From the NCBI GenBank assembly GCA_910584725.1, contig CAJUBE010000016.1:28899-92898 (forward strand): a stretch of DNA of 64,000 bases, read 5' to 3'. This DNA is from an uncultured Lachnospiraceae bacterium. GTDB taxonomy: Bacteria > Bacillota > Clostridia > Lachnospirales > Lachnospiraceae. Of the stretch, positions 49,263 to 57,944 are shown in pieces. Below the pieces are notes generated by a model. It made no database searches. It had not been told where the DNA came from and saw nothing but the letters and a program-made list of their open reading frames with translations. Position numbers and translations under genes: made by a program. Position 1 is the stretch's first letter; every line of letters starts with the position of its first letter.

Positions 49263-49952
49263 TTGAGTAAAATTCTAATTGTGGAAGATGAAGAGGCAAT
49301 CGCGGATCTGGAGAAGGATTATCTGGAACTGAGTGATTTTGAAGTGACCATTGAAAATACCGGGGACAAAGGGCTGGAAGCCGCTCTTTCGGGAAACTAT
49401 GACCTTGTGATTCTGGATCTGATGCTGCCGGGAGTTGACGGTTTTGAAGTCTGCAAGCAGATTCGGGAAGAAAAAGATATTCCGATTATCATGGTGTCTG
49501 CAAAGAAAGATGACATCGACAAAATCAGGGGTCTTGGTCTGGGCGCGGACGATTATATGACGAAGCCTTTCAGCCCTTCGGAGCTTGTGGCGAGGGTGAA
49601 GGCCCATATGGCGCGTTATGACAGATTGGTTGGCAGTAACCAGAAGGTCAATGATATCATAGAAATCAGAGGACTTAAGATCGACAAGACTGCCAGGCGG
49701 GTCTATGTGGACGGCGAGGAAAGAGTTTTTACCACAAAGGAGTTTGACCTGCTGACTTTCTTAGCGGAGAATCCGAACCATGTGTATTCCAAGGAAGAGC
49801 TGTTCCGAGAAATCTGGGATATGGATTCCATCGGTGACATTGCTACCGTCACCGTACACATTAAGAAAATCCGAGAGAAGATAGAGTTTGACACCGCAAA
49901 GCCGCAGTACATCGAGACCATCTGGGGCATCGGATACCGGTTTAAGATATGA
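49263..49952 (+). CDS. OmpR/PhoB-family response regulator
   Basis: 229 residues. The receiver domain has the acidic pocket EDEE, phospho-acceptor Asp52 in LVILDLMLPGVDGF, Thr/Ser in IIMVSAKKDD and Lys in MTKPFSP. The C-terminal winged helix carries TTKEFDLLTFLAENPNHVYS and ends with IETIWGIGYRFKI. TTG 49263 follows AAAGGACAGAG. Partner of the adjacent kinase; target genes are not in view, though RluA-family and membrane genes follow. Confidence 0.95.
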   Translation: MSKILIVEDEEAIADLEKDYLELSDFEVTIENTGDKGLEAALSGNYDLVILDLMLPGVDGFEVCKQIREEKDIPIIMVSAKKDDIDKIRGLGLGADDYMTKPFSPSELVARVKAHMARYDRLVGSNQKVNDIIEIRGLKIDKTARRVYVDGEERVFTTKEFDLLTFLAENPNHVYSKEELFREIWDMDSIGDIATVTVHIKKIREKIEFDTAKPQYIETIWGIGYRFKI

Positions 49953-49997
49953 CGCGAAAGCAATGAGCAGTGTGCAGACAACGGATAAAAGCGGAGG

Positions 49998-50090
49998 GGA
50001 GCTTGCTCACCGGAGCGTTTCGTCCGATAGCGGCATAGGGCGAACGCCCGCGCGAGGAAAACCGAAAGTTTTTCGAGCTGACACTGCGGA
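49998..50090 (+). repeat. GC-rich hairpin cluster between the response regulator and rluA-like gene
   Basis: Small stems GAGC-TT-GCTC (49998-50007), GCGTTTCG/CGAACGC with a bulge, GGGCG-AA-CGCCC (50038-50049) and GAAAAC/GTTTTTC. No T-run. Similar in kind to the other hairpin arrays but not alike in sequence. Confidence 0.45.
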
Positions 50091-50102
50091 ATAGAGGCAT
50101 CT

Positions 50103-50930
50103 ATGCATGAAAACAGAATCATCCATGAGGACAACGACATCATTCTCTGCCATAAGCCCGCCGGGATCGCGACTCAGACCGCGCGGGTAGGGCAGGCGGA
50201 TATGGTCAGCGAGATATCCAATTATCTGGCGGCGAAGAAGGACGGCGCTGTAGAGAAATCCCCTTACGTGGGCGTGGTTCATCGATTGGATCAACCCGTG
50301 GAGGGGATTTTGGTATTTGCCAAAAACAAGGCGGCAGCGGCACATTTGAGCAGGCAGGCATCAGGGGAGGATATGAAAAAGGAGTATCTGGCATTAGTCT
50401 GCGGGAAAGATATGCCGCGGACGGGTGAACTGATTGATTATCTGTTAAAGGACGGGAAGACGAACACTTCGCGCGTTGTGCCGCCGGAGGTGAAGGGGGC
50501 GAAGCAGGCACGGCTGTCTTATGAAATTTTGTGGGAGGAAGCCGCAGACAGCCTGCTTTTGGTTCAAGAGACGGAAGGGATTTCGGCAAAGGACAGGATG
50601 GAAAAAGATATTTTGGATGGCAGGCGGTCTGATGATGGCATGATCGGACAGCCAGTAAATGGACTGCAATATGCGCTTGCGAAAATCTGTCTGCACACGG
50701 GACGCCACCACCAGATCCGGGTGCAGATGGCGAACGCGGGTATGCCTCTTTTGGGGGATCACAAATATGGCGGTCAGACGGCGCTCGCACTGTCGGAAAA
50801 GCTGGGCGTGCGGGAGACGGCGCTCTGTGCGTACCGTCTGGCATTTATTCATCCGAAAACAGGGAAGCGGATGCAGTTTGAGATCAAGCCTGAGGGTGCT
50901 GCGTTTCATAAGTTCAATATGGGAAAGTAA
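50103..50930 (+). CDS. RluA-family RNA pseudouridine synthase
   Basis: 275 residues. IIHEDNDIILCHKPAGIAT begins the catalytic domain; VGVVHRLDQPVEGILVFAK contains the HRLD motif with the catalytic Asp; CLHTGRHHQIRVQMANAGMP closes it. There is no S4 domain. It isomerises uridine to pseudouridine in rRNA or tRNA; the target site is not predictable. Preceded by a hairpin cluster, followed by a terminator. Confidence 0.93.
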   Translation: MHENRIIHEDNDIILCHKPAGIATQTARVGQADMVSEISNYLAAKKDGAVEKSPYVGVVHRLDQPVEGILVFAKNKAAAAHLSRQASGEDMKKEYLALVCGKDMPRTGELIDYLLKDGKTNTSRVVPPEVKGAKQARLSYEILWEEAADSLLLVQETEGISAKDRMEKDILDGRRSDDGMIGQPVNGLQYALAKICLHTGRHHQIRVQMANAGMPLLGDHKYGGQTALALSEKLGVRETALCAYRLAFIHPKTGKRMQFEIKPEGAAFHKFNMGK

Positions 50931-50997
50931 AAGCAATACTATCAGGAAAGAAATTTAGAGAATAAGATTTCAAAAAAATCAAATAATAATCGCTAAA

Positions 50998-51026
50998 GAA
51001 GCAGGAACACTCGCCTGCTTCTTTTT
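50998..51026 (+). terminator. Intrinsic terminator after the RluA-family gene
   Basis: GAAGCAGG (50998-51005) pairs with CCTGCTTC (51014-51021), then TTTTT. Confidence 0.88.
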
Positions 51027-51061
51027 GCGCGATAAACAGTGTCGAAAGGAGCCAGAATTTC

Positions 51062-52144
51062 ATGGTATTCGGAGAGGGAAACGATCTGATTGGACGGTTT
51101 TGGAAAAACAAACTGGCAAAGGGATGCCTTGTCTCTGCTCTTGTATGGTTCTTTTTCCGATATCTGTTTTCGCTGGCGGCTCCCTTCTTTCTTGCGTTTG
51201 CGCTGATTACCCTGCTGTATCCCCTTCTGGAGCGGATACAGAAAAAAATTCCGATTAAGAAAAAGTTTCTGGCGGCAGGCATCGTTCTGCCGGTTCTGCT
51301 TCTTGTGTGCGCGGCATTGTGGGCGATTCTTACCTTTGGCATGGGACAGCTTCAGGGATTGCCGGCATTTTGCGAGCAGGTGGAGCGACAAGTGGAGCTT
51401 TTTTTCCATCAGTGCTGCTGCCAGCTGGACGGGCGGTTTGGCTGGGAGGGGGAGCGGATTGAGAGTTATGTGATCGAGCAGATGACTGTTATTATGGAGA
51501 ATGTGCAAATTCAGGTAGTGCCGCAGCTATTGTCCTCTTCTTACAGCTGCTTCAAAGGAATTTTAGGTACCGTGGGGTTTCTGGCAATTACCTGCATCGC
51601 GGTTTTCCTGTTTGAGAAAGATTACACGAAAATGGTGGATTGGGTGAAGAAGGAGGAGAGCTTTCGGTTTCTATGGTCCGTGCTGGAGGGCGTGCTGTCT
51701 TACCTTGTCACTTTTTTTAAGGCGCAGGGTGTGATTCTTCTGATCATTGCCGTGCTCTGCAGCGTGATCCTCAGTCTCGCAGGGGTGGAGGGCGGCATAT
51801 TTCTGGGCATTCTGGCAGGATTTCTGGATATGCTGCCCTTTATAGGGACGGGCATTGTGCTGGTACCGTTGTCAGTGTGGCAGTTATTAAACGGGGCGTA
51901 TGTGCGGATGGCGGTATGTCTGGTTCTTTACGGAGCCTGTGCGCTGGCAAGGGAGTTTTTGGAGCCGAGGCTGATCGGAAATAAAATCGGTCTGTCGCCG
52001 GTGTGGATTTTGTTTTCTATTTATGCGGGCATGAAACTTTTTGGCGTGGGCGGCATTGTAAAAGGGCCTCTGGCGCTTATCGTTATTTCCGAGATTTTGA
52101 AGGAGAGGCGGGAAGAATTTGACGAACCTGTTGATGTGTATTAA
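51062..52144 (+). CDS. AI-2E family (YtvI-like) membrane protein
   Basis: 360 residues with about eight membrane helices. The family hallmark region appears in the C-terminal half: GVEGGIFLGILAGFLDMLPF followed by IGTGIVLVPLSVWQLL, then LEPRLIGNKIGLSPVWILFS. AI-2E/PerM proteins include transporters and the sporulation permease YtvI; substrate is unknown here. GAAAGGAG lies 11 bases before the ATG. It may be co-transcribed with the O-antigen-ligase-like gene 95 bases downstream. Confidence 0.9.
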   Translation: MVFGEGNDLIGRFWKNKLAKGCLVSALVWFFFRYLFSLAAPFFLAFALITLLYPLLERIQKKIPIKKKFLAAGIVLPVLLLVCAALWAILTFGMGQLQGLPAFCEQVERQVELFFHQCCCQLDGRFGWEGERIESYVIEQMTVIMENVQIQVVPQLLSSSYSCFKGILGTVGFLAITCIAVFLFEKDYTKMVDWVKKEESFRFLWSVLEGVLSYLVTFFKAQGVILLIIAVLCSVILSLAGVEGGIFLGILAGFLDMLPFIGTGIVLVPLSVWQLLNGAYVRMAVCLVLYGACALAREFLEPRLIGNKIGLSPVWILFSIYAGMKLFGVGGIVKGPLALIVISEILKERREEFDEPVDVY

Positions 52145-52239
52145 CATAGAAGTCGCGAGGCGCGTGTCTGTGAGGTGACGGGAAGTCGTAGAGAAAACAG
52201 GAATTTTAGCCGGGAGACAGGGAAGAGGAAAATAGAAAA

Positions 52240-53883
52240 ATGAGTAATAAAGTAAAAAAGGCGCAAAACAGGAAAAATGCCGCAGGGGTGTCTGGTCAGG
52301 AACTTTTACAAATAATGATGGAATACATAACGGCGGCAATCATGGCGGCAATGTGCGTGGCAGTTTCCTTCTATGCAAAGGACGGTTATAACCAGATCGG
52401 CAATGCCAAGTTTGCGGCGTACAGGATGGTAATGATAGTTGGGTTTTCCATTTTTCTGGTGGCAGGAGCGGTTTGGCTGTCTGTGCGGCTGTCTGGGGGA
52501 AAGAGAGGGCAGGAACCGTTTGCGGCAGGGTTTTTCAGCCGCCTAAAAGAGAGGGTGTCCGTAACGGATTTCTGTGTATTGGCATATCTGCTATTTTCGA
52601 CGATATCTGTGATTTCCGGCGGGTTTTATGAGGATGCGTTGTGGGGCAGTTTTGGCTGGAACATGGGATGGATGTCCCAGCTTGGCTTTGTGCTTATTTA
52701 TCTGGCGGTGTCCCGGTTTGGCGGACATTACCGGGGAATTTTGGCGGCTTTTGGAGGGTCGTCATTTGTGGTGTTTCTGATTGCCGTCCTGCATCGTATG
52801 CTGATAGATCCGATCGGGTTTTATGAGGGTCTGAACGGCAGTCAGATGGCGCAGTTTCTTTCCACCATGGGGCAGGCGACGTGGTATGCCAGCTTTCTGG
52901 TGGTGGCATTGCCGATGGGTGTGGCGGTGTTTCTCTTTGCGGAGAAGTCGTCGTGGCGTATTCTGGGCGGTATTTATACGACGGTGGGTTTTGCCTCTCT
53001 GGTGACGCAGAACAGCGACAGCGCTTATTTTGCTCTGGCAGGATTTATGCTGGTTTTCTTTTGGGTCTGCACGAAAAAGCGGGAGACGCTGAACCGGTTT
53101 GTGGAGGTGTGTACGCTCTTTTTTGCCGTAGGCAAGGTGATGCACTTTTTGATGCAGATGCGTCCCAACCCGGATTTGGAATATGATTTTATAACGGCGT
53201 TGATACTGGAAGGAACCGCTACGTGGATTCTTCTCGGGCTTTGCCTGCTTCTGTGCATTTTTCTGTATGGGAGACGAAACAGACCGTATCTGTCAGTGCG
53301 GATGCAATGGGTCGGCCGGCTGGCTGTGCTTGTGGCGGCGGCAGTCGTGGTAATCGTGGCAGGGCTTATTGTCCTGCAGAGCAGGAATGCCTTGTCCGGC
53401 AGGCTTGGCGAGGCGCTAAACGCGGTGTCCTACTTCAACTGGAATGACGCATGGGGAAACGGCAGGGGGCGGATCTGGAGCTTTGCGGTAAGGGTGTTTG
53501 CAGGCGAGAGCATCCTGCATAAATTGTTTGGCGTGGGACCTGACTGCTTCAGCAGTTATGTGGCGGCTGCTCACGGGGAGGAAGCATATCTCCTCTGGGG
53601 AGATAAAATTCTGACGAACGCGCACAATGAATGGCTGACGACATTGGTTAATACGGGGATTTTCGGGGCATTGTCCTACATAGGAATATTTGTCACGGCT
53701 GTCAGAAGAGATCTGCGGGCATGGCAGCAGGATTATTTGCTGGTAGGTGCAGCGGCTTCTGCGGTGTCATATATGGCGTTTAATTTTTTCTGCTACCAGC
53801 AGGTGTGCTGCACGCCGTTTGTGTTTCTACTGCTGGGCGTGGGGGAGTATGTTTTGAGGGAAAAGAGTGGGCAGACTGGGTGA
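52240..53883 (+). CDS. O-antigen ligase / Wzy-like polysaccharide membrane protein
   Basis: 547 residues, 10-12 membrane helices. The large loop and Wzy_C region near residues 425-485 read LFGVGPDCFSSYVAAAHGEE, then TNAHNEWLTTLVNTGIFGAL: the H-N-E-W and TG(I)xG motifs are typical of WaaL/Wzy enzymes that join or polymerise lipid-linked glycans outside the membrane. In a Gram-positive this suggests cell-wall polysaccharide or exopolysaccharide assembly. No glycosyltransferases lie nearby, so its pathway is not evident. Confidence 0.85.
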   Translation: MSNKVKKAQNRKNAAGVSGQELLQIMMEYITAAIMAAMCVAVSFYAKDGYNQIGNAKFAAYRMVMIVGFSIFLVAGAVWLSVRLSGGKRGQEPFAAGFFSRLKERVSVTDFCVLAYLLFSTISVISGGFYEDALWGSFGWNMGWMSQLGFVLIYLAVSRFGGHYRGILAAFGGSSFVVFLIAVLHRMLIDPIGFYEGLNGSQMAQFLSTMGQATWYASFLVVALPMGVAVFLFAEKSSWRILGGIYTTVGFASLVTQNSDSAYFALAGFMLVFFWVCTKKRETLNRFVEVCTLFFAVGKVMHFLMQMRPNPDLEYDFITALILEGTATWILLGLCLLLCIFLYGRRNRPYLSVRMQWVGRLAVLVAAAVVVIVAGLIVLQSRNALSGRLGEALNAVSYFNWNDAWGNGRGRIWSFAVRVFAGESILHKLFGVGPDCFSSYVAAAHGEEAYLLWGDKILTNAHNEWLTTLVNTGIFGALSYIGIFVTAVRRDLRAWQQDYLLVGAAASAVSYMAFNFFCYQQVCCTPFVFLLLGVGEYVLREKSGQTG

Positions 53884-53886
53884 ATG

Positions 53887-54021
53887 TTATAATATGACTT
53901 TGTCTATCGTAAGTCCATGTGCAATAAAAAGTTGCACAATACCATATGTTGTATTTTCTTCATCAATGAGGTACTTGTCGTTCCAGATATAGAAACATAG
54001 ACGGGATATACGGTATTTCGT
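53887..54021 (-). pseudogene. Fragment of an unidentified protein gene
   Basis: A minus-strand open frame of 44 codons without start, bounded upstream by an in-frame stop. The peptide (ending YGIVQLFIAHGLTIDKVIL) has protein-like composition but no family was recognised. It fills about half of the 316-base gap 53884-54199; the other half holds a small GGAATC/GATTCC stem (about 54126-54145) and no gene. Probably the 3' remnant of a decayed gene. Confidence 0.3.
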
Positions 54022-54199
54022 CTATGATTTTTCTACAGTCTATTTTCTAAAAGTCTTTGCAATCTGTATTCCGCTGTGGTATATCTATTTTAACATATGA
54101 TTTATATGCGCATATCTTTTCACTTGGAATCGGTTTTCTGATTCCTTAACTCTTCGGGGCACCGCTCCGTCATTTTTTCTAAGAAAGGAAAACACATCT

Positions 54200-55168
54200 A
54201 TGAATGCAGATTTTTCTCCGGCTTTTCTCAAGGCACAGGGACCGGTTCCCTACAACATGACCAACGACTACATGTTCCGGGCGGTATTACAGTCCAGCAA
54301 CAAAGTCCTGCGCGGGCTGATCTGCTCCCTGCTCCATCTTTCGGAACGGAAAGTCGTATCCGTGGAGATCACCAACCCGGTCATTCTCGGCGAAACCGTG
54401 ACGGACAAGGAGTTCCGTCTGGATATCAACGTTGTTTTGAACAACCACACGCTGATCAATCTGGAGATGCAGATTGCCAACAAGCTCAACTGGCGGGAAC
54501 GCTCGGTCATGTATCTGTGCCGCTCCTTTGACCAGTTAAACCACGGGCAGGATTATCTGGATGCAAAACCAGCCGTACATATCGGATTCCTCAACTATAC
54601 GCTGTCCGAGGAGCAGCCGGAGTTCTATGCGACCTATAAACTGATAAACGTCAAAAACCATCAAAAATATAGTGACAGTCTGACCTTACATGTGGTAGAC
54701 TTATCTCGGACAGACCTGGCAACCGAGGAAGATAAGAAATATCATATTCACGAGTGGGCAATGCTGTTTAAGGCAGCGACATGGGAGGAGATCAAAATGC
54801 TGGCATCCAAGGATGAGTATCTGCAGGAGGCGTCTGAAACCATATTCCGCATGAGCGCGGACGATCTGGTGCGCAAACGGTGTCGTGACAGGGAGGAGTA
54901 TTATCAGGACTTGCGCAGTTATGAGAGGAAGATCGAGCAGGACCGGATAGAACATGAGCAGGATTTGCGCAGCTATGAGCGGAAGATTGAGCAGGACCGG
55001 ATAGAACATGAGCAGGATATCCGCAACTATAAGCGAAAGATCGAGCAGGACCAGATAGCGTATCAACAGGATAGAATCAGGCATGAGCAGATAGTGGCTG
55101 AGAAAGAAGAGGAAATCCGTCAGCTTCGTGCACAGCTTGCGCGGTTGGAAAACAATAATAACAGTTGA
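54200..55168 (+). CDS. Rpn-family PD-(D/E)XK nuclease / transposase-like protein
   Basis: 322 residues. The start NMTNDYMFRAVLQSSNKVLR and the core FRLDINVVLNN..LINLEMQ (D...ExQ catalytic pattern), then YLCRSFDQLNHGQDY, match Rpn/YhgA-type recombination-promoting nucleases. AAAGGAAAAC precedes the ATG. The C-terminal quarter holds three tandem 18-residue units (DLRSYERKIEQDRIEHEQ type, 237-290) forming a coiled coil, absent from the damaged homologue at 7970. Complete and likely functional. Its stop overlaps the promoter of the proS T-box. Confidence 0.88.
   Translation: MNADFSPAFLKAQGPVPYNMTNDYMFRAVLQSSNKVLRGLICSLLHLSERKVVSVEITNPVILGETVTDKEFRLDINVVLNNHTLINLEMQIANKLNWRERSVMYLCRSFDQLNHGQDYLDAKPAVHIGFLNYTLSEEQPEFYATYKLINVKNHQKYSDSLTLHVVDLSRTDLATEEDKKYHIHEWAMLFKAATWEEIKMLASKDEYLQEASETIFRMSADDLVRKRCRDREEYYQDLRSYERKIEQDRIEHEQDLRSYERKIEQDRIEHEQDIRNYKRKIEQDQIAYQQDRIRHEQIVAEKEEEIRQLRAQLARLENNNNS
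54908..55069 (+). repeat. Three tandem 54-bp in-frame repeats inside the Rpn gene
   Basis: Units 54908-54961, 54962-55015 and 55016-55069. Units 1 and 2 are nearly identical at DNA level; unit 3 is diverged. A partial fourth unit follows. Each encodes one 18-residue helix turn-set, so copy number could vary without frameshift. Confidence 0.92.
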
Positions 55169-55193
55169 CAAAACCGGTTCATGCGGCTAAAAT
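55165..55193 (+). promoter_or_regulatory. Promoter of the proS T-box transcript
   Basis: TTGACA (55165-55170), 17-base spacer, TAAAAT (55188-55193); the -35 overlaps the stop of the Rpn gene. An alternative extended -10, TGATATAAT, ends at 55227. Confidence 0.65.
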
Positions 55194-55232
55194 GGATGAA
55201 AATACAGCCGATCAGGGCTGATATAATAGCAA

Positions 55233-55460
55233 AACGTGGCGATGAAGAGAATAGTACGGATGGGAAACGTTGCAGAGAGAGAGCCGTTGGTGGGAGGCTT
55301 TTACGGGAACTGTTCGGAACCGGTCTTGGAGCCCTGCGTGATGAGCGCAGCGTAACACCGGCGATAACGGTAAGATAAGCAGAATGCATAAAATGGCATT
55401 AATTAGGGTGGTACCGCCGAGATTTCGGTCCCTTAGGGATGGAAGTTTTGGCGGTTTTCT
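55233..55460 (+). promoter_or_regulatory. T-box leader of proS
   Basis: Stem I begins near GCGATGAAGAGAATAGTAC with the usual AGAGAGAG bulge and GGTGGGAGG distal loop. The T-box sequence AGGGTGGTACCGC lies at 55405-55417, and the terminator pairs ACCGCC (55413-55418) with GGCGGT (55450-55455) followed by TTTTC. Uncharged tRNA-Pro would stabilise the antiterminator. The most likely specifier is CCG in GGAACCGGTC, but alignment is needed to fix it. Confidence 0.92.
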
Positions 55461-55500
55461 TATGCGCGCATAAGCAGAGTCAGAAGAAGGATAAGGAGGC

Positions 55501-55600
55501 GATTAAAAAATCACGCTGATGCGCTGATTTTTTAATCTGGAATTTGTGTTGAAGCGTCACAAATTCCATTGACCGCAGAGCAAAATTTGATATTTTGCTC
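55501..55600 (+). repeat. Three-hairpin array between T-box and proS
   Basis: GATTAAAAAATCA (55501-55513) with TGATTTTTTAATC (55525-55537); GGAATTTGTG (55539-55548) with CACAAATTCC (55558-55567); GAGCAAAAT (55578-55586) with ATTTTGCTC (55592-55600). All perfect. They lie inside the proS 5' UTR after the T-box terminator. Confidence 0.8.
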
Positions 55601-55637
55601 GCGTTCCTCAGCATACGCTTTGGAAAAGGAGGAAGTT

Positions 55638-57068
55638 ATGGCGGACAAAAAGTTAGTGGAAGCGATTACGGCGATGGAGGATGATTTTGCACAGTGGTAT
55701 ACGGATGTGGTGAAGAAAGCGGAGCTTCTGGATTACACCAGCATCAAGGGATGTATGGTGTTTAAGCCTGCGGGCTATGCGATCTGGGAGCTGATTCAGC
55801 GGCAGATGGACGACCGTTTTAAGGCGACGGGCGTGGAGAACGTGTATTTACCCATGTTTATCCCGGAGAGTCTGTTAAATAAGGAGAAAGATCATGTGGA
55901 AGGTTTTGCGCCGGAGGTGGCATGGGTGACCCACGGCGGTATGCAGCCTTTGCAGGAGAGGCTCTGTGTCAGACCGACTTCCGAAACGCTGTTTTGCGAT
56001 TATTATAAGAATGTGGTGCAGTCTTACCGCGATCTGCCGCAGGTGTGCAATCAGTGGTGTTCGGTGGTGCGCTGGGAAAAGGAGACGAGACCGTTTCTTC
56101 GGAGCCGTGAGTTTTTATGGCAGGAGGGGCACACGGCTCATGCCACAGCCGAGGAAGCTGAGGAGCGGACGATCCAGATGTTGAACGTCTATGCCGATTT
56201 CTGCGAGGAGGTGCTGGCGATTCCCGTCATCAAGGGTCGCAAGACGGACAAGGAAAAGTTCGCGGGGGCGATCGCTACCTATACAATCGAGGCATTGATG
56301 CATGACGGCAAGGCATTGCAGTCCGGCACCAGCCACAATTTTGGCGACGGCTTTGCGAAGGCGTTTGGCATACAGTTTACGGATAAGGACAATACTTTAA
56401 AATATGTGCATCAGACTTCATGGGGAACGACGACCCGTCTGATCGGCGCGGTGATCATGGTGCACGGGGACAATTCCGGGCTGGTACTGCCGCCTAGGAT
56501 TGCACCGACACAGATTATGATTATACCGATCCAGCAGAAGAAAGAGGGTGTGCTGGATAAGGCGTATGAACTGAAAGAGCGGCTTGGCGCATTCCGCGTG
56601 AAAGTGGATGACACCGACAAGAGCCCGGGATGGAAGTTTTCCGAGCAGGAGATGCGTGGTATTCCGATTCGTGTGGAGATCGGGCCGAAAGATATCGAGG
56701 CGAGCAAGTGCATAATCTGCCGCCGGGATACGAGGGAAAAGATAGAGGTGTCTCTGGATGAGATCGAGGCAAAGGCGGGAGAAATACTGGAGCTGATGCA
56801 GAAGGAAATGCTGGAGCGCGCCAGGGCGCACAGGGACGCGCACACTTATGAAGCGAAGGATATGGAGACGTTCCGTAAGCTCTTTGCGGAGAAATCCGGT
56901 TTTGTGAAGGCGATGTGGTGCGGGGAGCAGGCCTGCGAGGATCAGATCAAGGAAGAGATGGCAGTAACCAGCCGTTGTATGCCTTTTGAGCAGGAACAGA
57001 TCAGTGACACCTGCGTATGCTGCGGAAAACCGGCGAAGAAGATGGTCTATTGGGGCAGGGCGTATTGA
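55638..57068 (+). CDS. proS: Prolyl-tRNA synthetase (archaeal/eukaryotic-type, ProS3)
   Basis: 476 residues. ATG 55638 follows AAGGAGG; the frame is open upstream only through the hairpin array. Class II motifs are GCMVFKPAGYAIWELI (motif 1), CNQWCSVVRWEKETRPFLRS (motif 2) and GTTTRLIGAVIMVHGD (motif 3). It lacks the ~180-residue editing insertion of bacterial ProRS and has a C-terminal Cys-containing zinc-like domain (TSRCMPF, CVCCGKPAKK) ending in Tyr, which defines the archaeal/eukaryotic type seen in many Clostridia. Charges tRNA-Pro, such as that at 8858. Confidence 0.96.
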   Translation: MADKKLVEAITAMEDDFAQWYTDVVKKAELLDYTSIKGCMVFKPAGYAIWELIQRQMDDRFKATGVENVYLPMFIPESLLNKEKDHVEGFAPEVAWVTHGGMQPLQERLCVRPTSETLFCDYYKNVVQSYRDLPQVCNQWCSVVRWEKETRPFLRSREFLWQEGHTAHATAEEAEERTIQMLNVYADFCEEVLAIPVIKGRKTDKEKFAGAIATYTIEALMHDGKALQSGTSHNFGDGFAKAFGIQFTDKDNTLKYVHQTSWGTTTRLIGAVIMVHGDNSGLVLPPRIAPTQIMIIPIQQKKEGVLDKAYELKERLGAFRVKVDDTDKSPGWKFSEQEMRGIPIRVEIGPKDIEASKCIICRRDTREKIEVSLDEIEAKAGEILELMQKEMLERARAHRDAHTYEAKDMETFRKLFAEKSGFVKAMWCGEQACEDQIKEEMAVTSRCMPFEQEQISDTCVCCGKPAKKMVYWGRAY

Positions 57069-57204
57069 TTTTAGCGAGCAATGGGCCGGACGGCTGCGAA
57101 GCAGACAGGTGGCGAATGCTGCAGGGCTGTTGACTTTGAATTTGCAGGTGGCGAACTGTGGAAAGGGATGCAGAGAGACGGAAAAGCGCATGGGAGAATA
57201 GGAA

Positions 57205-57684
57205 ATGAGCAGGAAAAGGAAAAAGAAAAAGGGGCTTGTCCTTGTGATTGTCCTGGGACTTTTGCTGGGGGTCTGTCTTGTTGTGGCGGTCGGTATTGCC
57301 AGCGGGTCACTGAGCGGAGCAGGTGGAAACACGGTAACAGAAAAGGTTTCTAAAAGCGTGAAGCATGCCGTGACAAAAAAGGTTTCCGAAACGGTGATGG
57401 AACAGGCGGTGAAACAGGCGCTTGAGAGCAATGACGATCCGCAGGCGGCCGAAAAGGCAAAAGAAATTGTCGATAATATGGATGAGGCTGACAAGCAGAA
57501 AGCCGAGGAAATTATCGACCGCTATGCAGACGGCGACACACTCTCCGATGTGATGGAGATTGTGGGAGACGGTGTGGACAGTGAATCGTTGTCGGAGGTC
57601 AAGGAGTATCTGCGGGAAAACGTGTCCGAGCAGGATCAGGCGGAGCTGGAAGAACTGTATCGGAAGTACAGCGAGGGATTCTGA
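57205..57684 (+). CDS. Small membrane-anchored protein with helical outer domain
   Basis: 159 residues. A basic start (SRKRKKKKG) and one membrane helix (about 10-30) are followed by an acidic, highly helical outer part, with VKQALESNDDPQAAEKAKEI and then REN VSEQDQAELEEL. The last 60 residues resemble a repeated helical pair (LSDVMEIVGDGVDSESLSEV). No family named. AGGAA precedes the ATG. It lies 136 bases after proS and may be transcribed from it. Confidence 0.75.
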   Translation: MSRKRKKKKGLVLVIVLGLLLGVCLVVAVGIASGSLSGAGGNTVTEKVSKSVKHAVTKKVSETVMEQAVKQALESNDDPQAAEKAKEIVDNMDEADKQKAEEIIDRYADGDTLSDVMEIVGDGVDSESLSEVKEYLRENVSEQDQAELEELYRKYSEGF

Positions 57685-57735
57685 GGCATGCAAGGCAAAT
57701 GCGCGGCAGGTCACAGGAAAATATTTATAAAAAAG

Positions 57736-57769
57736 CAGGAAACTCAGACAGAGGGTTTCCTGTTTTTTT
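57736..57769 (+). terminator. Intrinsic terminator
   Basis: CAGGAAAC (57736-57743) pairs with GTTTCCTG (57755-57762), then TTTTTTT. Ends the proS / small membrane protein transcript. Confidence 0.9.
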
Positions 57770-57854
57770 ATGCGCAGGCCCGCATATGGAAGCTTGCTGT
57801 TTCACAGCATGCGGACCGCGCGGCGAGTAGGGAAGGATAGCTCTTCCCTACTCG
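57763..57854 (+). repeat. Hairpin repeat family B, copy 2
   Basis: After TTTTTTTATGC comes stem CCGCAT/ATGCGG enclosing GCTGT-TTC-ACAGC, then the stem CGAGTAGGGAA/TTCCCTACTCG (57823-57854). The order and sequence match 45263-45180 read on the other strand. Short ORFs crossing it encode the same artefact peptide at both loci. Confidence 0.8.
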
Positions 57855-57904
57855 ATTGCGCAGGGGCGCACAGGGCCAAAAACCTTCCTGCCTGCTTAAA
57901 AGGG

Positions 57905-57934
57905 TTGACAGGTGTATACCTCGGCGTGTATGAT
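57905..57934 (+). promoter_or_regulatory. Promoter of the blaI-M56 operon
   Basis: TTGACA (57905-57910), 18-base spacer, TATGAT (57929-57934). Confidence 0.75.
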
Positions 57935-57944
57935 ACAGTCAAGG

